A DNA stretch of 64,000 nt from Levilactobacillus yonginensis. Lineage in GTDB: Bacteria; Bacillota; Bacilli; Lactobacillales; Lactobacillaceae. The stretch spans positions 186,001 through 250,000 of the forward strand of contig NZ_RHNO01000001.1 of the NCBI RefSeq assembly GCF_003946265.1. Reading direction: 5' to 3'. The notes beneath the pieces are model-generated. The model was not told where the DNA came from. It did not search any database and worked only from the letters and a program-made list of their open reading frames with translations. This document shows, piece by piece, positions 25,205 to 34,087 of this stretch (position 1 is its first letter; every line of letters begins with the position of its first letter). The translations under genes were made by a program, and so were the position numbers.

Positions 25205-26677
25205 CTAGTCATCGTTGTCGTGGTAGTCGCTGAGCTTGGTTGCGGGTCCGATGGAGGAAATGACGTAGCCCAGATTAGAGCCGTTAGAATCCTTAACAGT
25301 CGCGGTGTATTGCAAGACCTGAACGTGGGTGTAGTCGGCGTCCTCTAACCAGAAACCGTACTTCACGTTATATGTGACCAGACTCGTACCATTTGGACCA
25401 GGTTTAATGTCTTTAATGGTGGTGGTCATATCGGTAGAATCGACGGCGGCATCGTTGGCATATCCTTTGGCCATGGAGACTAACTCGGAGTAATCAGAGT
25501 TGCTACTGCCATTTGTGAAGAAGTCAGCCAAATCATCATCGTTCCCGTCAGTAGCATCGCTGATATCACCTTCGTCGGTAATCCCGTCAACGGCTACGAA
25601 TAAGTTGCTAAAGAAGTCATCAGCATCACTGTTAGAAATGACATCAGGGTATTTCAAGTCGACACTGCCTTGATCATCGCTATCGCTCAACTTGACCGTG
25701 TTAGTCGTTGCCTTACCAGCGGTCGAGGAGTATTGCGCGTAAACGGCCATGTCGGAGGTCCAAGGTTCATCCTTCAGGCTGTAGGAACCGTTATTATCCG
25801 CGGTCCCGAGCTTTTTGCCGTTCAAGTAGATGGCAGAGCCGGGAACCGTGTTAAATGACAGGGAGATTGTCTTCAGTTCCAGGTTGTAAGTTTTGCTGGT
25901 GGTGATGTGGTAGTCGCTACTGTTGGCCAGTTTGTGCCCCCCCACCGTACCAGAGGCTTCCAGGTGGTATTCACCGGGAACCATAGCGTCTAATTTCTTG
26001 GTGTAGCCGTCAACGCTCGCCGTGGCAATTTTCTTGCCATCCAGCTTGATGACGTTGCCGGAGTGGTTGGTTTTAACGGTTGGGTAGACCGGACTCACGT
26101 TAATTTTGTAACGAGGGAAGATCAGAAAATGGTGGCCACTCTTTTCAAAGGTCATGGTGCCATCATCGCTGCGACCGTTACTGTTCAAGGCCGACTTCAA
26201 GTCGCTCAGTGCCTGGCCGTGGTCGCTGTAATAACGGTTCACGGGCAGTAACGCTTGATTAGACAGCTTCAAATCAGAACTGGCGGTGGTGAAGTAAGGG
26301 GTCATGTTCTTACCACTCTTAATGTGACTGATGGTCCGGTCTAACGTGGCCGAGCGGGAGTAGTGGGTGCCGCCCCAGATGAAGAAGCCGGCGACTGCTA
26401 CGATGGCAACAGCAATGCCACCCCATTTGAGCTTCTTTTTCTTGTCCCAGGGCTTGTGAGGTTTGCGTACTCGGGCAGGCTTAGCTGGTGCGGTAGTCTG
26501 CGTTGATTGAACGGGTGTCGTCGGCTGGTCGACCGAAGCCTGACCAGTATTGAGGTTGTACCCACAGTTTTGGCAGAAGGTGTCCGTTGGGGCAACGGGC
26601 TGGCCACAGTTGGGACAGAAATGTGATTGGCCGCCGGGTTGATTATCCGCGGGAGCCATGAACGGTGTTAAATGCAT
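25205..26677 (-). CDS. TcaA-like zinc-ribbon membrane protein, operon gene 3
   Basis: 490 residues. The zinc ribbon FCPNCGQPVAPTDTFCQNCGYNL (about 21-44) follows a short N-terminal extension. A basic Pro-rich linker leads to a single membrane helix (WGGIAVAIVAVAGFFIWGG, about 88-107). The extracellular part begins with a helical TcaA-type domain (about 110-205) and continues with Ig-like beta domains: PGEYHLEASGTVGGHKLANS and the PEGA-like TVPGSAIYLNGKKLG. The last ~130 residues include an NTF2-like region. TcaA in staphylococci affects glycopeptide susceptibility and senses wall precursors. Here it is a paralogue of operon gene 1. ggaggt precedes ATG 26677. Confidence 0.83.
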   Translation of the reverse strand: MHLTPFMAPADNQPGGQSHFCPNCGQPVAPTDTFCQNCGYNLNTGQASVDQPTTPVQSTQTTAPAKPARVRKPHKPWDKKKKLKWGGIAVAIVAVAGFFIWGGTHYSRSATLDRTISHIKSGKNMTPYFTTASSDLKLSNQALLPVNRYYSDHGQALSDLKSALNSNGRSDDGTMTFEKSGHHFLIFPRYKINVSPVYPTVKTNHSGNVIKLDGKKIATASVDGYTKKLDAMVPGEYHLEASGTVGGHKLANSSDYHITTSKTYNLELKTISLSFNTVPGSAIYLNGKKLGTADNNGSYSLKDEPWTSDMAVYAQYSSTAGKATTNTVKLSDSDDQGSVDLKYPDVISNSDADDFFSNLFVAVDGITDEGDISDATDGNDDDLADFFTNGSSNSDYSELVSMAKGYANDAAVDSTDMTTTIKDIKPGPNGTSLVTYNVKYGFWLEDADYTHVQVLQYTATVKDSNGSNLGYVISSIGPATKLSDYHDNDD

Positions 26678-26694
26678 GGGTTAAACCTCCAGAA

Positions 26695-27135
26695 TTAGTG
26701 TTGGGAATCGTGAACTAAAGCTTCACCGTACAGGCAAAGTTGGCCGGGAGACATGGGTTCGGCCTGAATGGTGATGCGGGCGGCACCAGCGTAGCCCTTG
26801 GCTAAGAGCAGAGCGTAGAGGTGCTTCATCATGTCCTCCCAAGCGGCCTTAGCGCCAGCCCGGGGAGCAACGTCACTTTCAGCGAAAATCATGCCAACAG
26901 TCCGGTAACCCGTCGGAATTTCGGTGTCCTTGGTAATGATAAATGTTTTGGTCTGTGCAACTTCGTCGGGTGTCAGTTCCAGGTCAAACAGCGGGAACGA
27001 TTGGTCGGCGGCGTGGGGAATCATGGCGTAGTCGTCAGCCGTGGTCAGCGTCGTCCCACACTTGAGACAGAAGTTGGCGTCGGCACTGTTTTGGTTGCCA
27101 CAGTTGGAGCAAATACGGTAGTAAGTCTGTTTCAT
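26695..27135 (-). CDS. Zinc-ribbon + YbjQ-like small protein, operon gene 2
   Basis: 146 residues, no membrane segment. N-terminal zinc ribbon CSNCGNQNSADANFCLKCGTTL (about 8-30), then a domain resembling YbjQ/heavy-metal-binding proteins (TGYRTVGMIFAESD...GAKAAWEDMMKHLYALLLAKGYAGAARITIQAE...GQLCLYGEALV). YbjQ-like proteins form multimeric rings; their function is largely unknown. Sitting between two TcaA-like genes in the operon, it may be a cytoplasmic partner of their ribbons. Confidence 0.75.
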   Translation of the reverse strand: MKQTYYRICSNCGNQNSADANFCLKCGTTLTTADDYAMIPHAADQSFPLFDLELTPDEVAQTKTFIITKDTEIPTGYRTVGMIFAESDVAPRAGAKAAWEDMMKHLYALLLAKGYAGAARITIQAEPMSPGQLCLYGEALVHDSQH

Positions 27136-27164
27136 TGGAAGAATCTTCCTTTCGGGAGTGAGTT

Positions 27165-28322
27165 TTAACGATCAGTAACTTTGTCGAAGAGGCCAGTATC
27201 AGAGTTGTAAACGGCCAGGATGTCGTTTGCTTTGTCGTAGCGGAACGTGTCCATGTGGTCACCGTCATCATCGTCGTAAACTTTAACCTGGATGACGTTG
27301 TCGTGGGCTTGCGTGGTACTGTAATCGTAGTCATCGATGTCGTCCATGTAGTCGGTAGCTTGGTAAATATTATCAACGGCGTCTTGACCATCGGAGGATA
27401 GGTCGTCGTAGTCCGAGTATGTGCGACCATTCCCTTGGTCATCACCATCTGAATCATGGGTGTTGGTACCAGAGGTGTTGTCATCGTTAGCCGTGGTCGT
27501 GGCACCAGTTGAGTCGTCGTTGGTATCGTTGGTGGTATCTTTGGCAGTCTTGGCGGCCTTCACACTCAGGTTAACGTCCCTGGTCGTATCGCTGCTGGAA
27601 ATCAGGTTGATCTTGACGCTCTTGTTGGATTGGCTACCAGAAAGCTTAAACGTATAGTGACCAGGGAACAGTGGACCGGCCTTGTAGCTGTAGTGGTCAT
27701 TTTTGGACGTGGCCAGGGCATCGCCGTTCGCCGTAATCGTGGCGTTGTCGACGTTGGTAGAAATGGTAGGATGCATGGTGGTGACTTTCAACTTGTAAAC
27801 GGGGAAGAAGAGCATGGTGTGGCCCGACTTGATCAGGGTAAACGTGTGATCAGCGGATTGGCCGTTTTTTTGCAGGTCCGTCCGCATGTTGGTAACGTAA
27901 TCCTGATGGGTGCGCGCGTAGGTCAACAGCGGTTGAACGGTGTCGCCCGTGATTTTCAGGTTAGGATTATCACTAACCAATAGTTTGGCGAGGTCGTTGC
28001 TTTGATTATCACTGATCATATCGGTGATATTGGCAATCTGCTTGTCTTTACCGGCCTGTTTATTGTAGAACGAGGCCCCCAGGACAATCACAATGATGAC
28101 CGCAATTCCAATGACGGCCCAGACGCTACGCTTGAACCACTTGGACTTCGGTTGCTTACCGGGTTTTGCAGCAGAATTCTTCCGCCGACGTCCCAACCGC
28201 TTAGCCTTGGTCTTTGGTTGTGCAGCGGCTTCGGTGGTTGTCTGACGCAAGTCGTAGCCGCAGTGCTCACAGAAAATGCTATCGGCTGCGACCTCTTGAT
28301 GACAATTAGGACATTTTTTCAT
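27165..28322 (-). CDS. TcaA-like zinc-ribbon membrane protein, operon gene 1
   Basis: 385 residues. The zinc ribbon CPNCHQEVAADSIFCEHCGYDL opens the protein, followed by a very basic linker, one membrane helix (SVWAVIGIAVIIVIVLGASFY, about 67-88) and an extracellular TcaA-like domain (DKQIANITDMISDNQSNDLAKLLVSDNPNLKITGDTVQPLLTYARTH...) plus one Ig-like domain. It then has a long Asp/Thr/Asn-rich linker (about 265-310) and a small C-terminal beta domain. First gene of the five-gene operon; aaggag lies before ATG 28322. A leader hairpin with T-run sits only 30 nt upstream. Confidence 0.83.
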   Translation of the reverse strand: MKKCPNCHQEVAADSIFCEHCGYDLRQTTTEAAAQPKTKAKRLGRRRKNSAAKPGKQPKSKWFKRSVWAVIGIAVIIVIVLGASFYNKQAGKDKQIANITDMISDNQSNDLAKLLVSDNPNLKITGDTVQPLLTYARTHQDYVTNMRTDLQKNGQSADHTFTLIKSGHTMLFFPVYKLKVTTMHPTISTNVDNATITANGDALATSKNDHYSYKAGPLFPGHYTFKLSGSQSNKSVKINLISSSDTTRDVNLSVKAAKTAKDTTNDTNDDSTGATTTANDDNTSGTNTHDSDGDDQGNGRTYSDYDDLSSDGQDAVDNIYQATDYMDDIDDYDYSTTQAHDNVIQVKVYDDDDGDHMDTFRYDKANDILAVYNSDTGLFDKVTDR

Positions 28323-28352
28323 AATTTCTCTCCTTAGAAGTGGGTAGGTACG

Positions 28353-28404
28353 AAAAAAGGCTTTAGCTCCGCGTTTATGACAACCCTTCGCGTTAGCTGA
28401 AGCC
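28353..28404 (-). promoter_or_regulatory. Leader attenuator hairpin of the zinc-ribbon operon
   Basis: On the minus strand GGCTTCAGCTAACGCG pairs with CGCGGAGCTAAAGCC and is followed at once by TTTTTT, 30 nt before the first start codon. With no gene upstream on this strand, the terminator can only act on the operon's own leader. A -10-like TATAAT is present on the minus strand near 28510-28516. No known riboswitch aptamer was recognised in the leader. Confidence 0.65.
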
Positions 28405-28637
28405 GGTTCGAATAAATGACGTGATAATTATGTATGGTATTAAATGCACGAAAACAGAAAAAGTTGCGCATCGCACACGACCTAAATATTAAGTTTTTAC
28501 CATATTGTTATTATACGCTAATGGAAGGTAAGTGGAATAACTATTTTCACAAATTAATTGACAAGTTGTGGACGAGAGGTTTACTATGGCAAGATTGAAA
28601 AATGACTGATGGTCAATTTAGAAAGGGGGAATTCCCT

Positions 28638-29303
28638 ATGGTCAACGTGTTAAGTCGGGACCAAAAGTCCGCTAAGGCGCAACGGATTGCGACCGCTGCC
28701 TGGCAACTATTTTCTCAGTATAGCTTCAGCGATATCTCGATGACCAAACTGGCTGAGGCGGCTGGGGTCGCCAAGGGGACACTCTTTAACTACTATCAGA
28801 CTAAGGAAAGTATCTTTATGACGGGACTACTGACGGGGTATCGAACGTATCTGGCGGACCTGACGCAAAGGCTGGTCGCGCATCCCGTACACACGCCAGC
28901 GGAGCTTAAAGCACGGCTACTAACTGAGACTCGGACGCTGATTACCGACCACAGTACGCTGGTTCGGCTGAACGCTTTGCGGGGGCCAGTATTAGAGGCT
29001 CACGCCGACCGTCAACGCACGGCGCAAGACCGCCAAGCGCTCTATACCGTGAATACCCGGCTGGGGGCCGTATTGGCACAACAGATTCCTGGTTTGTCGG
29101 TAGAAACGGCCACCCATCTTTTTGTGATTCAGAGTGCCATTATCAGTGGTCTGATGAATCTGGCCGGACTCGACCAATTTAATCACACGACGCTGACGGC
29201 GGATTTTCCGGCATTTCAAATCAATCTCGAAGCCGAGGCTTGCCGCACCTTTGGCTATTACCTTGACGGCATCTTTCAGGAGGAAATTCATGCAACAATC
29301 TAA
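28638..29303 (+). CDS. TetR/AcrR family transcriptional regulator
   Basis: About 221 residues from ATG 28638 (aaaggggg upstream; a 12-codon upstream extension is unlikely). DNA-binding domain: KAQRIATAAWQLFSQYSFSDISMTKLAEAAGVAKGTLFNYYQTKESIF. The ligand-binding half is helical with no assigned ligand. The gene overlaps the following EF4-like gene by 14 nt, so the regulator and the translation factor are made from one mRNA, an uncommon pairing. Confidence 0.92.
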   Translation: MVNVLSRDQKSAKAQRIATAAWQLFSQYSFSDISMTKLAEAAGVAKGTLFNYYQTKESIFMTGLLTGYRTYLADLTQRLVAHPVHTPAELKARLLTETRTLITDHSTLVRLNALRGPVLEAHADRQRTAQDRQALYTVNTRLGAVLAQQIPGLSVETATHLFVIQSAIISGLMNLAGLDQFNHTTLTADFPAFQINLEAEACRTFGYYLDGIFQEEIHATI

Positions 29304-30996
29304 CGTTCGTAATTTTGCTATCATTGCCCACATCGACCACGGGAAATCGACCCTGGCCGACCGCATCATGGAACAGACTCAGACCGTCAGCGACCGCGAA
29401 AGCAAGGCCCAGTTACTGGATGACCTGCAGGTTGAACAGGCCCACGGGGTGACTGTGAAATCACGGACCGTGCGGAACTACTATCAGGCTGATGATGGTC
29501 AGGAGTACACGTACAATTTTATCGATACCCCGGGGCACGTTGATTTTACCTACGAAGTCTCCAAAAGCCTAGCTGCCAGTGACGGTGCGCTATTGCTGGT
29601 TGACGCCACTCAGGGCGTGCAGGCCCAAACGGTGGCTAACCTGCGTCTAGCTGAGGAAAACCACCTAACTGTAATTCCGGTGATCAACAAGATCGATGCA
29701 GCCGCGGCCGACGTTGACCGGACTACCGAGCAGATTCGGGCGCTGTCACCGGATTTTGCGGACGGAGAGATGCTAAAAATATCCGCTAAGACCGGACTCA
29801 ACGTGCACGATGTCATGGAGGCCATTCATACGCGAATCCCAGCACCAGTGGGGGATGCACAGCAGCCATTAAAGGCGCTGGTCTTTGACTCCCAGTATGA
29901 CGCTTTCAAAGGGATTATCGCCTACGTCCGTCTGGTCGATGGTGCTTTGAACGCCAATGATAAGCTGACATTGATGGCAAATGGGCAGGCAGTCACCGCT
30001 AATGAAATTGGCATCTTTGCGCCGCAACGGGTGGCTACCAAAAAGCTGCAATCCGGCGATGTTGGTTACGTGGTGACCGGACTAAAGGATCCCCAGGCGC
30101 TGCGCGTGGGGGATACGTTGACAACGATTGCCAATCCCACGGCGACTGCTTTACCGGGTTATGAACCGTCGCAATCCATGGTCTTTGCGGGATTCTATCC
30201 GCAAGGGGACCACTACCACGACCTACAGCTGGCCGTGGAAAAGTTGGCCTTGAACGATACGTCCTTTCATTACCGGCCAGAAAGTTCGGACGCTTTGGGA
30301 GCGGGTTTCCGCTGCGGGTTCTTAGGCATTTTTCACTTACAGATCATCCGCGAACGCCTGCACGATGAGTACGGGTTGGACGTCCTGACGACGGCACCTA
30401 ACGTGACGTACCGGGTGCATTTGAAGAATACGGCGGACCCCGTGGTGGTGAATAACCCCATCAAGTTCCCGGACTATTCGCAGATTGATTTCGTGGAGGA
30501 ACCTTTAGCCACCGCGACCATTACGACCACTAGTGACAGCTTGAGCGACGTCATGAAGTTGGCGACCCAGCATCGGGGCGAGCTACAGGATATGCGCAAC
30601 CAGGGTGACCTGGTGGTTCTGGTCTACCAACTGCCGTTCGCTGAAATTGCTTATGATTTCTTCAACGCGCTGAAGTCCGTGTCCCACGGCTACGCCACGT
30701 TGACGACGGCACTGGCAGGCTATGACATTGCTGACGTGGTCAAGATTGAAGTTCACGTCAACTACGCCAAGGTCGACGCCTTATCCTTTGTGGTTCACCG
30801 TGAGGATGCACCCAAGGTGACCCAGGAACTGGTCCAAAAATTAAAGTTCGTGATTCCACGTAAACTCTACCCTATGCCCGTTCAGGGAGTGGTGGAAGGT
30901 AAGGCACTGTCCCGGGTGGATGTGCCACCGCTGCGGCTAACGGGGAAAAGCGTAGCACGGCTAAGAAGCAAGCCCTGTTACGACGTCAAAGTGTGA
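29290..30996 (+). CDS. EF4 (LepA)-like GTPase paralogue, C-terminal frameshift
   Basis: 569 residues from ATG 29290 (aggagg upstream). G1 AHIDHGKSTLADRI is the LepA form; G3 DTPGHVDF and G4 NKID are intact. The invariant RGIT of switch I is changed to AHGVT. Domains II, III (GFRCGFLGIFHLQIIRERL) and V are present. Near 30937-30942 the frame shifts: the expected LepA C-terminal tail continues in another frame (NGEKRSTAKKQALLRRQSVN...QEVFNAVLDLEK) to a stop at 31071-31073, about 45 residues lost from the annotated product. One lost A in CTAA(A)C would explain it. EF4 binds ribosomes and back-translocates; this is probably a second, divergent copy. Either mildly truncated or decaying. Confidence 0.85.
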   Translation: MQQSNVRNFAIIAHIDHGKSTLADRIMEQTQTVSDRESKAQLLDDLQVEQAHGVTVKSRTVRNYYQADDGQEYTYNFIDTPGHVDFTYEVSKSLAASDGALLLVDATQGVQAQTVANLRLAEENHLTVIPVINKIDAAAADVDRTTEQIRALSPDFADGEMLKISAKTGLNVHDVMEAIHTRIPAPVGDAQQPLKALVFDSQYDAFKGIIAYVRLVDGALNANDKLTLMANGQAVTANEIGIFAPQRVATKKLQSGDVGYVVTGLKDPQALRVGDTLTTIANPTATALPGYEPSQSMVFAGFYPQGDHYHDLQLAVEKLALNDTSFHYRPESSDALGAGFRCGFLGIFHLQIIRERLHDEYGLDVLTTAPNVTYRVHLKNTADPVVVNNPIKFPDYSQIDFVEEPLATATITTTSDSLSDVMKLATQHRGELQDMRNQGDLVVLVYQLPFAEIAYDFFNALKSVSHGYATLTTALAGYDIADVVKIEVHVNYAKVDALSFVVHREDAPKVTQELVQKLKFVIPRKLYPMPVQGVVEGKALSRVDVPPLRLTGKSVARLRSKPCYDVKV

Positions 30997-31146
30997 ACAA
31001 ACGGCAGGCAGCCCACAGCGATATTGATTTGCCGCAGGAAGTGTTTAATGCGGTTTTGGATTTAGAGAAGTAGACGTTAACCCAGTTGACCACTGGTGAA
31101 AAGTTCAAGTTGTTTTGGCAAATAATTAGTTCTTGTTCCGGACGTG

Positions 31147-31183
31147 AAAAGTCACTGACCTGTTCTGGTCAGTGACTTTTTTT
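31147..31183 (+). terminator. Terminator of the tetR-EF4 operon
   Basis: AAGTCACTGACC pairs with GGTCAGTGACTT around a six-base loop, followed by T7. Confidence 0.93.
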
Positions 31184-31301
31184 GCGTTGAGGCTTAACCC
31201 ACATTGTTTACAATTTGGGAGATGATTCGATTACTAATGCTGGTACAACGCTATAAGCAAATAAAAAATATAAAATTCATTATATAAGGTTTCTACTTTA
31301 A

Positions 31302-31330
31302 TTGATTAACGGCAACAAATAAGCTATACT
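31302..31330 (+). promoter_or_regulatory. Promoter of oxdC
   Basis: TTGATT (31302-31307), a 17-bp spacer and TATACT (31325-31330) form a good vegetative promoter, 33 nt upstream of the oxdC start with its aaagggga ribosome site. Confidence 0.7.
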
Positions 31331-31362
31331 CGAAGCATCTTATAGGTAAAGGGGATTTTCAG

Positions 31363-32577
31363 ATGACTGAAAAGAAAGAACCAATTCGGAATGCAGACCA
31401 CACAGGTTGGATTGATGATGGCCCCCGGAACTATCAACGGGATCAGCAAAACCCCGACTTGTTAGTTCCACCCGCAACAGATCACGGTACCGTGGCGAAC
31501 TTACGGTTTAGCTTTTCTGACGTGCACATGCGGTTAGAAGAGGGCGGTTGGACCCGCGAAGTTACGAATCGTGAGCTGCCCGCCTCCCACGACTTGGCAG
31601 GGGTGGATATGTGTTTGAAGCCCGGTGCTTACCGAGAAATGCATTGGCATCAACAGGCTGAATGGGCCATGATGCTGAAAGGAAATGCCCGCGTGACCGC
31701 CCTTAATGAAAAGGGCGAAAGCTTCATTGACGATATTGAAGCCGGTGACCTCTGGGATTTTGAGGCAGGGATTCCGCACTCAATTCAAGCGTTAGATCAG
31801 GGGTGTGAATTTTTACTCGTCTTTAGTGAACCGGATTTTTCCGAAAACAACACCTTCTTACTGACTGACTGGCTAGCGCACACGCCCAAAGACATTATTG
31901 CGGCTAACTTTAAGGTTGATGAAGCGACGCTAAAGCCGTTACCAAATCATGAAAAATACATTTTTAATGGTAGCGTCCCTGGACCTATCGATAGTGTGAA
32001 GAAGCCAGGAACCCCTATGCATACGCCGTTGACACTGCATATGAAAGATGTGCCAGCGAAGAAGTTTGAGGCTGGCAAGGTGTGGATCATTGATGAAGCC
32101 GTCTTCCCAGCTGCCAAGACGATTTCTGCAGCGATTGTGGAGGTTGAACCGGGTGGCATGCGCGAATTACACTGGCATCCGAAGTCAGAGGAATGGGATT
32201 ACTACATTCAGGGTCAAGCCAAGGTTGGCGTCTTTAATTCTAATACGTTAGCCCGTACGTTTAACTTTACGGCTGGGGATGTTGGCGTTATTCCAAAAGA
32301 AGCGGGCCATTACATTCAAAATATTGGCGATGAACCGCTGATTTTCATTGAATTGTTCAAGAACCCCGTTTACTCAGACGTTTCGCTTAACAAGTGGTTG
32401 GCCATTTCACCAACTCAAATGGTTGCCGACCACTTGAATTTGCCCGTTTCAACGGTTGAAAACTTCCCAGCGGAAGAAGCGGCAGTCGTCTGGTATCGTG
32501 ACGCTGCAACGCCGACACGACCGGTGGCACCAAGCTCACCAGAGAAGAGTAGTGCCAGCGACGTTTTTAGTGAATAG
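31363..32577 (+). CDS. oxdC: Oxalate decarboxylase (bicupin)
   Basis: 404 residues. Two cupin domains each keep the Mn ligands: His94, His96, Glu100, His139 in the first, and His270, His272, Glu277, His316 in the second. The lid loop of the N-terminal domain reads SENN (160-163) instead of SENS in Bacillus OxdC, with the catalytic Glu161 retained, favouring decarboxylase over oxidase activity. No signal peptide, so cytoplasmic. It turns oxalate into formate and CO2 and consumes a proton, useful in acid or plant material. A flavin reductase gene follows after 6 nt. No oxalate transporter is adjacent. Confidence 0.93.
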   Translation: MTEKKEPIRNADHTGWIDDGPRNYQRDQQNPDLLVPPATDHGTVANLRFSFSDVHMRLEEGGWTREVTNRELPASHDLAGVDMCLKPGAYREMHWHQQAEWAMMLKGNARVTALNEKGESFIDDIEAGDLWDFEAGIPHSIQALDQGCEFLLVFSEPDFSENNTFLLTDWLAHTPKDIIAANFKVDEATLKPLPNHEKYIFNGSVPGPIDSVKKPGTPMHTPLTLHMKDVPAKKFEAGKVWIIDEAVFPAAKTISAAIVEVEPGGMRELHWHPKSEEWDYYIQGQAKVGVFNSNTLARTFNFTAGDVGVIPKEAGHYIQNIGDEPLIFIELFKNPVYSDVSLNKWLAISPTQMVADHLNLPVSTVENFPAEEAAVVWYRDAATPTRPVAPSSPEKSSASDVFSE

Positions 32578-32583
32578 AAGTGA

Positions 32584-33918
32584 ATGCGAATGAACCAGTT
32601 TGATGTAATCGTGATTGGCGGTGGCGTTGGTGGCGCCGGCGTCGCAGTAAAGGCAGCCTCGCACGGACAATCCGTGGCCATCGTTGAGCAACGTGATTGG
32701 GGTGGCGCGACCGTGACGCGCGGAAGTACGCCTAAAAAGGTCCTGTTAGCTGGAACTGAAGCTCATCAGCAATTTCGTCAGCAAAATGGGGAAGCGGTCC
32801 CGTCGGTTAATTGGCAGCGGTTGGCGGCCCACCGGGATGCGGTGGTGAGTCAAACGCAGGAACGTTTCAAAACACGCTTTCAGACGGCGGGTATCCGGAC
32901 GTTTGAAGGCCACGCGCAGTTCGTAAATGACCGCCAAATTCAGGTCAACGGTCAGTTGCTGACGGGGACGCGCATTGTCCTGGCGACAGGCGCACGACCA
33001 CGGGAGCTCACCATTCCTGGCAGCCAATGGATTCAACACTCGGGTAGTTTCTTTCGCTGTCACCAGTTGCCACAGCGACTCACCATTCTAGGGGCTGGCG
33101 TGATTGCCTTTGCGATTGCTGGTATCGCTAGCGAGGCCGGGGCTCAGGTCACACTGATTCAACGAAACCACGTGGCCTTACGTGGATATGATTCGGATTT
33201 TGTTGCCGAACTGCTGGCTAACTTAGCCCGACAGAACGTCCGAGTGGTTTTTGATGATGGTTTGGCGGAGTTGACTCGTGAGTCGACAGGTATTCAAGTC
33301 TTGACGAAACAAGGCCGGCGTTGGCAAACGGATGCCGTTTACAGCGCACTGGGCCGCGTTCCTAACGTTGAAGATTTAAACCTGCCGGCCGCTAACGTGA
33401 TTACCACCACGCATGGTATTCAGGTGAATACGTATTTGCAAACGAGCAATCCTCGCGTCTATGCTGTCGGGGATTGTGCGGCGACGGCGACGCCTAATTT
33501 GGCCAATTATGCCATTTATCAAGGGAAATACTTGGGTGACTTATTCACGGCTGCACAGGCGTTTCCGATTACCTATCCGGTGATGGCGAGTGCGGTTTTC
33601 AGTGCTCCCAGGTTAGCCCAGGTGGGTTGCTCAACAACCGTCGCCCAGCAATCGCCCGCAACCTATGCGGTGGTTCGTAAGGATCTGAGCCAATGGCTAA
33701 CTTACCAGCGTGATTACGATGATTTGGCCCAGCTAAAGTTAGTGGTGCACCGACAAAGCGGGCAAGTCGTTGGCGCTGAGGTAATTAGCCAGCAGGCGGA
33801 TGTGTTGATCAACTATTTAGCCTTACTGATTCAACAAAAAATCACCCCCGAGCAACTGCACGACACATTCTTTGCGTATCCATCGGCTGCGGTTGATTTA
33901 TACGGTATTTGGACGTAG
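32584..33918 (+). CDS. Pyridine nucleotide-disulfide reductase-like flavoprotein without redox cysteines
   Basis: 444 residues (ATG 32584 or 32590). N-terminal FAD motif VIGGGVGGAGVAVKAASHGQSVAIVE, NAD(P) motif TILGAGVIAFAIAGIASEAGAQVTLI, second FAD motif YAVGDCAATATPNLANYAIYQGKYLG and the C-terminal dimerisation domain all match the glutathione/dihydrolipoamide reductase family. The normal GGTCVNVGCVPKK is GGATVTRGSTPKK: both cysteines are gone (Thr43, Ser48). The C-terminal HP dyad is also lost (FFAYPSAAVD). Disulfide reduction by the normal mechanism is therefore not possible. Coupled to oxdC. Confidence 0.85.
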   Translation: MRMNQFDVIVIGGGVGGAGVAVKAASHGQSVAIVEQRDWGGATVTRGSTPKKVLLAGTEAHQQFRQQNGEAVPSVNWQRLAAHRDAVVSQTQERFKTRFQTAGIRTFEGHAQFVNDRQIQVNGQLLTGTRIVLATGARPRELTIPGSQWIQHSGSFFRCHQLPQRLTILGAGVIAFAIAGIASEAGAQVTLIQRNHVALRGYDSDFVAELLANLARQNVRVVFDDGLAELTRESTGIQVLTKQGRRWQTDAVYSALGRVPNVEDLNLPAANVITTTHGIQVNTYLQTSNPRVYAVGDCAATATPNLANYAIYQGKYLGDLFTAAQAFPITYPVMASAVFSAPRLAQVGCSTTVAQQSPATYAVVRKDLSQWLTYQRDYDDLAQLKLVVHRQSGQVVGAEVISQQADVLINYLALLIQQKITPEQLHDTFFAYPSAAVDLYGIWT

Positions 33919-34018
33919 ACGTCGGTGCTGTCCGGCTCGACCGGGCTTCCCCCAAGCGCTGATGATACGGTTGATGCAATTAATTATAAGTGACAACTGA
34001 ATAAGGTCAGAGATAGGA

Positions 34019-34057
34019 AGAGCGCCTGGGATTTATTATCCACAGGCGCTCTTTTTG
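34019..34057. terminator. Terminator between the oxdC operon and Nudix gene
   Basis: AGAGCGCCTG/CAGGCGCTCT stem followed by TTTTT. It serves the plus-strand oxdC operon. Confidence 0.87.
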
Positions 34058-34087
34058 ATTTAGAATTGTCGTTTGACCTTAGAGTGG

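Noticed and set aside
29290-30996. Tetracycline-resistance ribosomal protection protein
   Set aside because: G1 sequence (AHIDHGKST), domain layout and length are those of EF4/LepA, not of TetM/TetO.
30930-30996. Programmed frameshifting in the EF4 paralogue
   Set aside because: No clear slippery heptamer with a downstream pseudoknot was seen; a single-base deletion is simpler.
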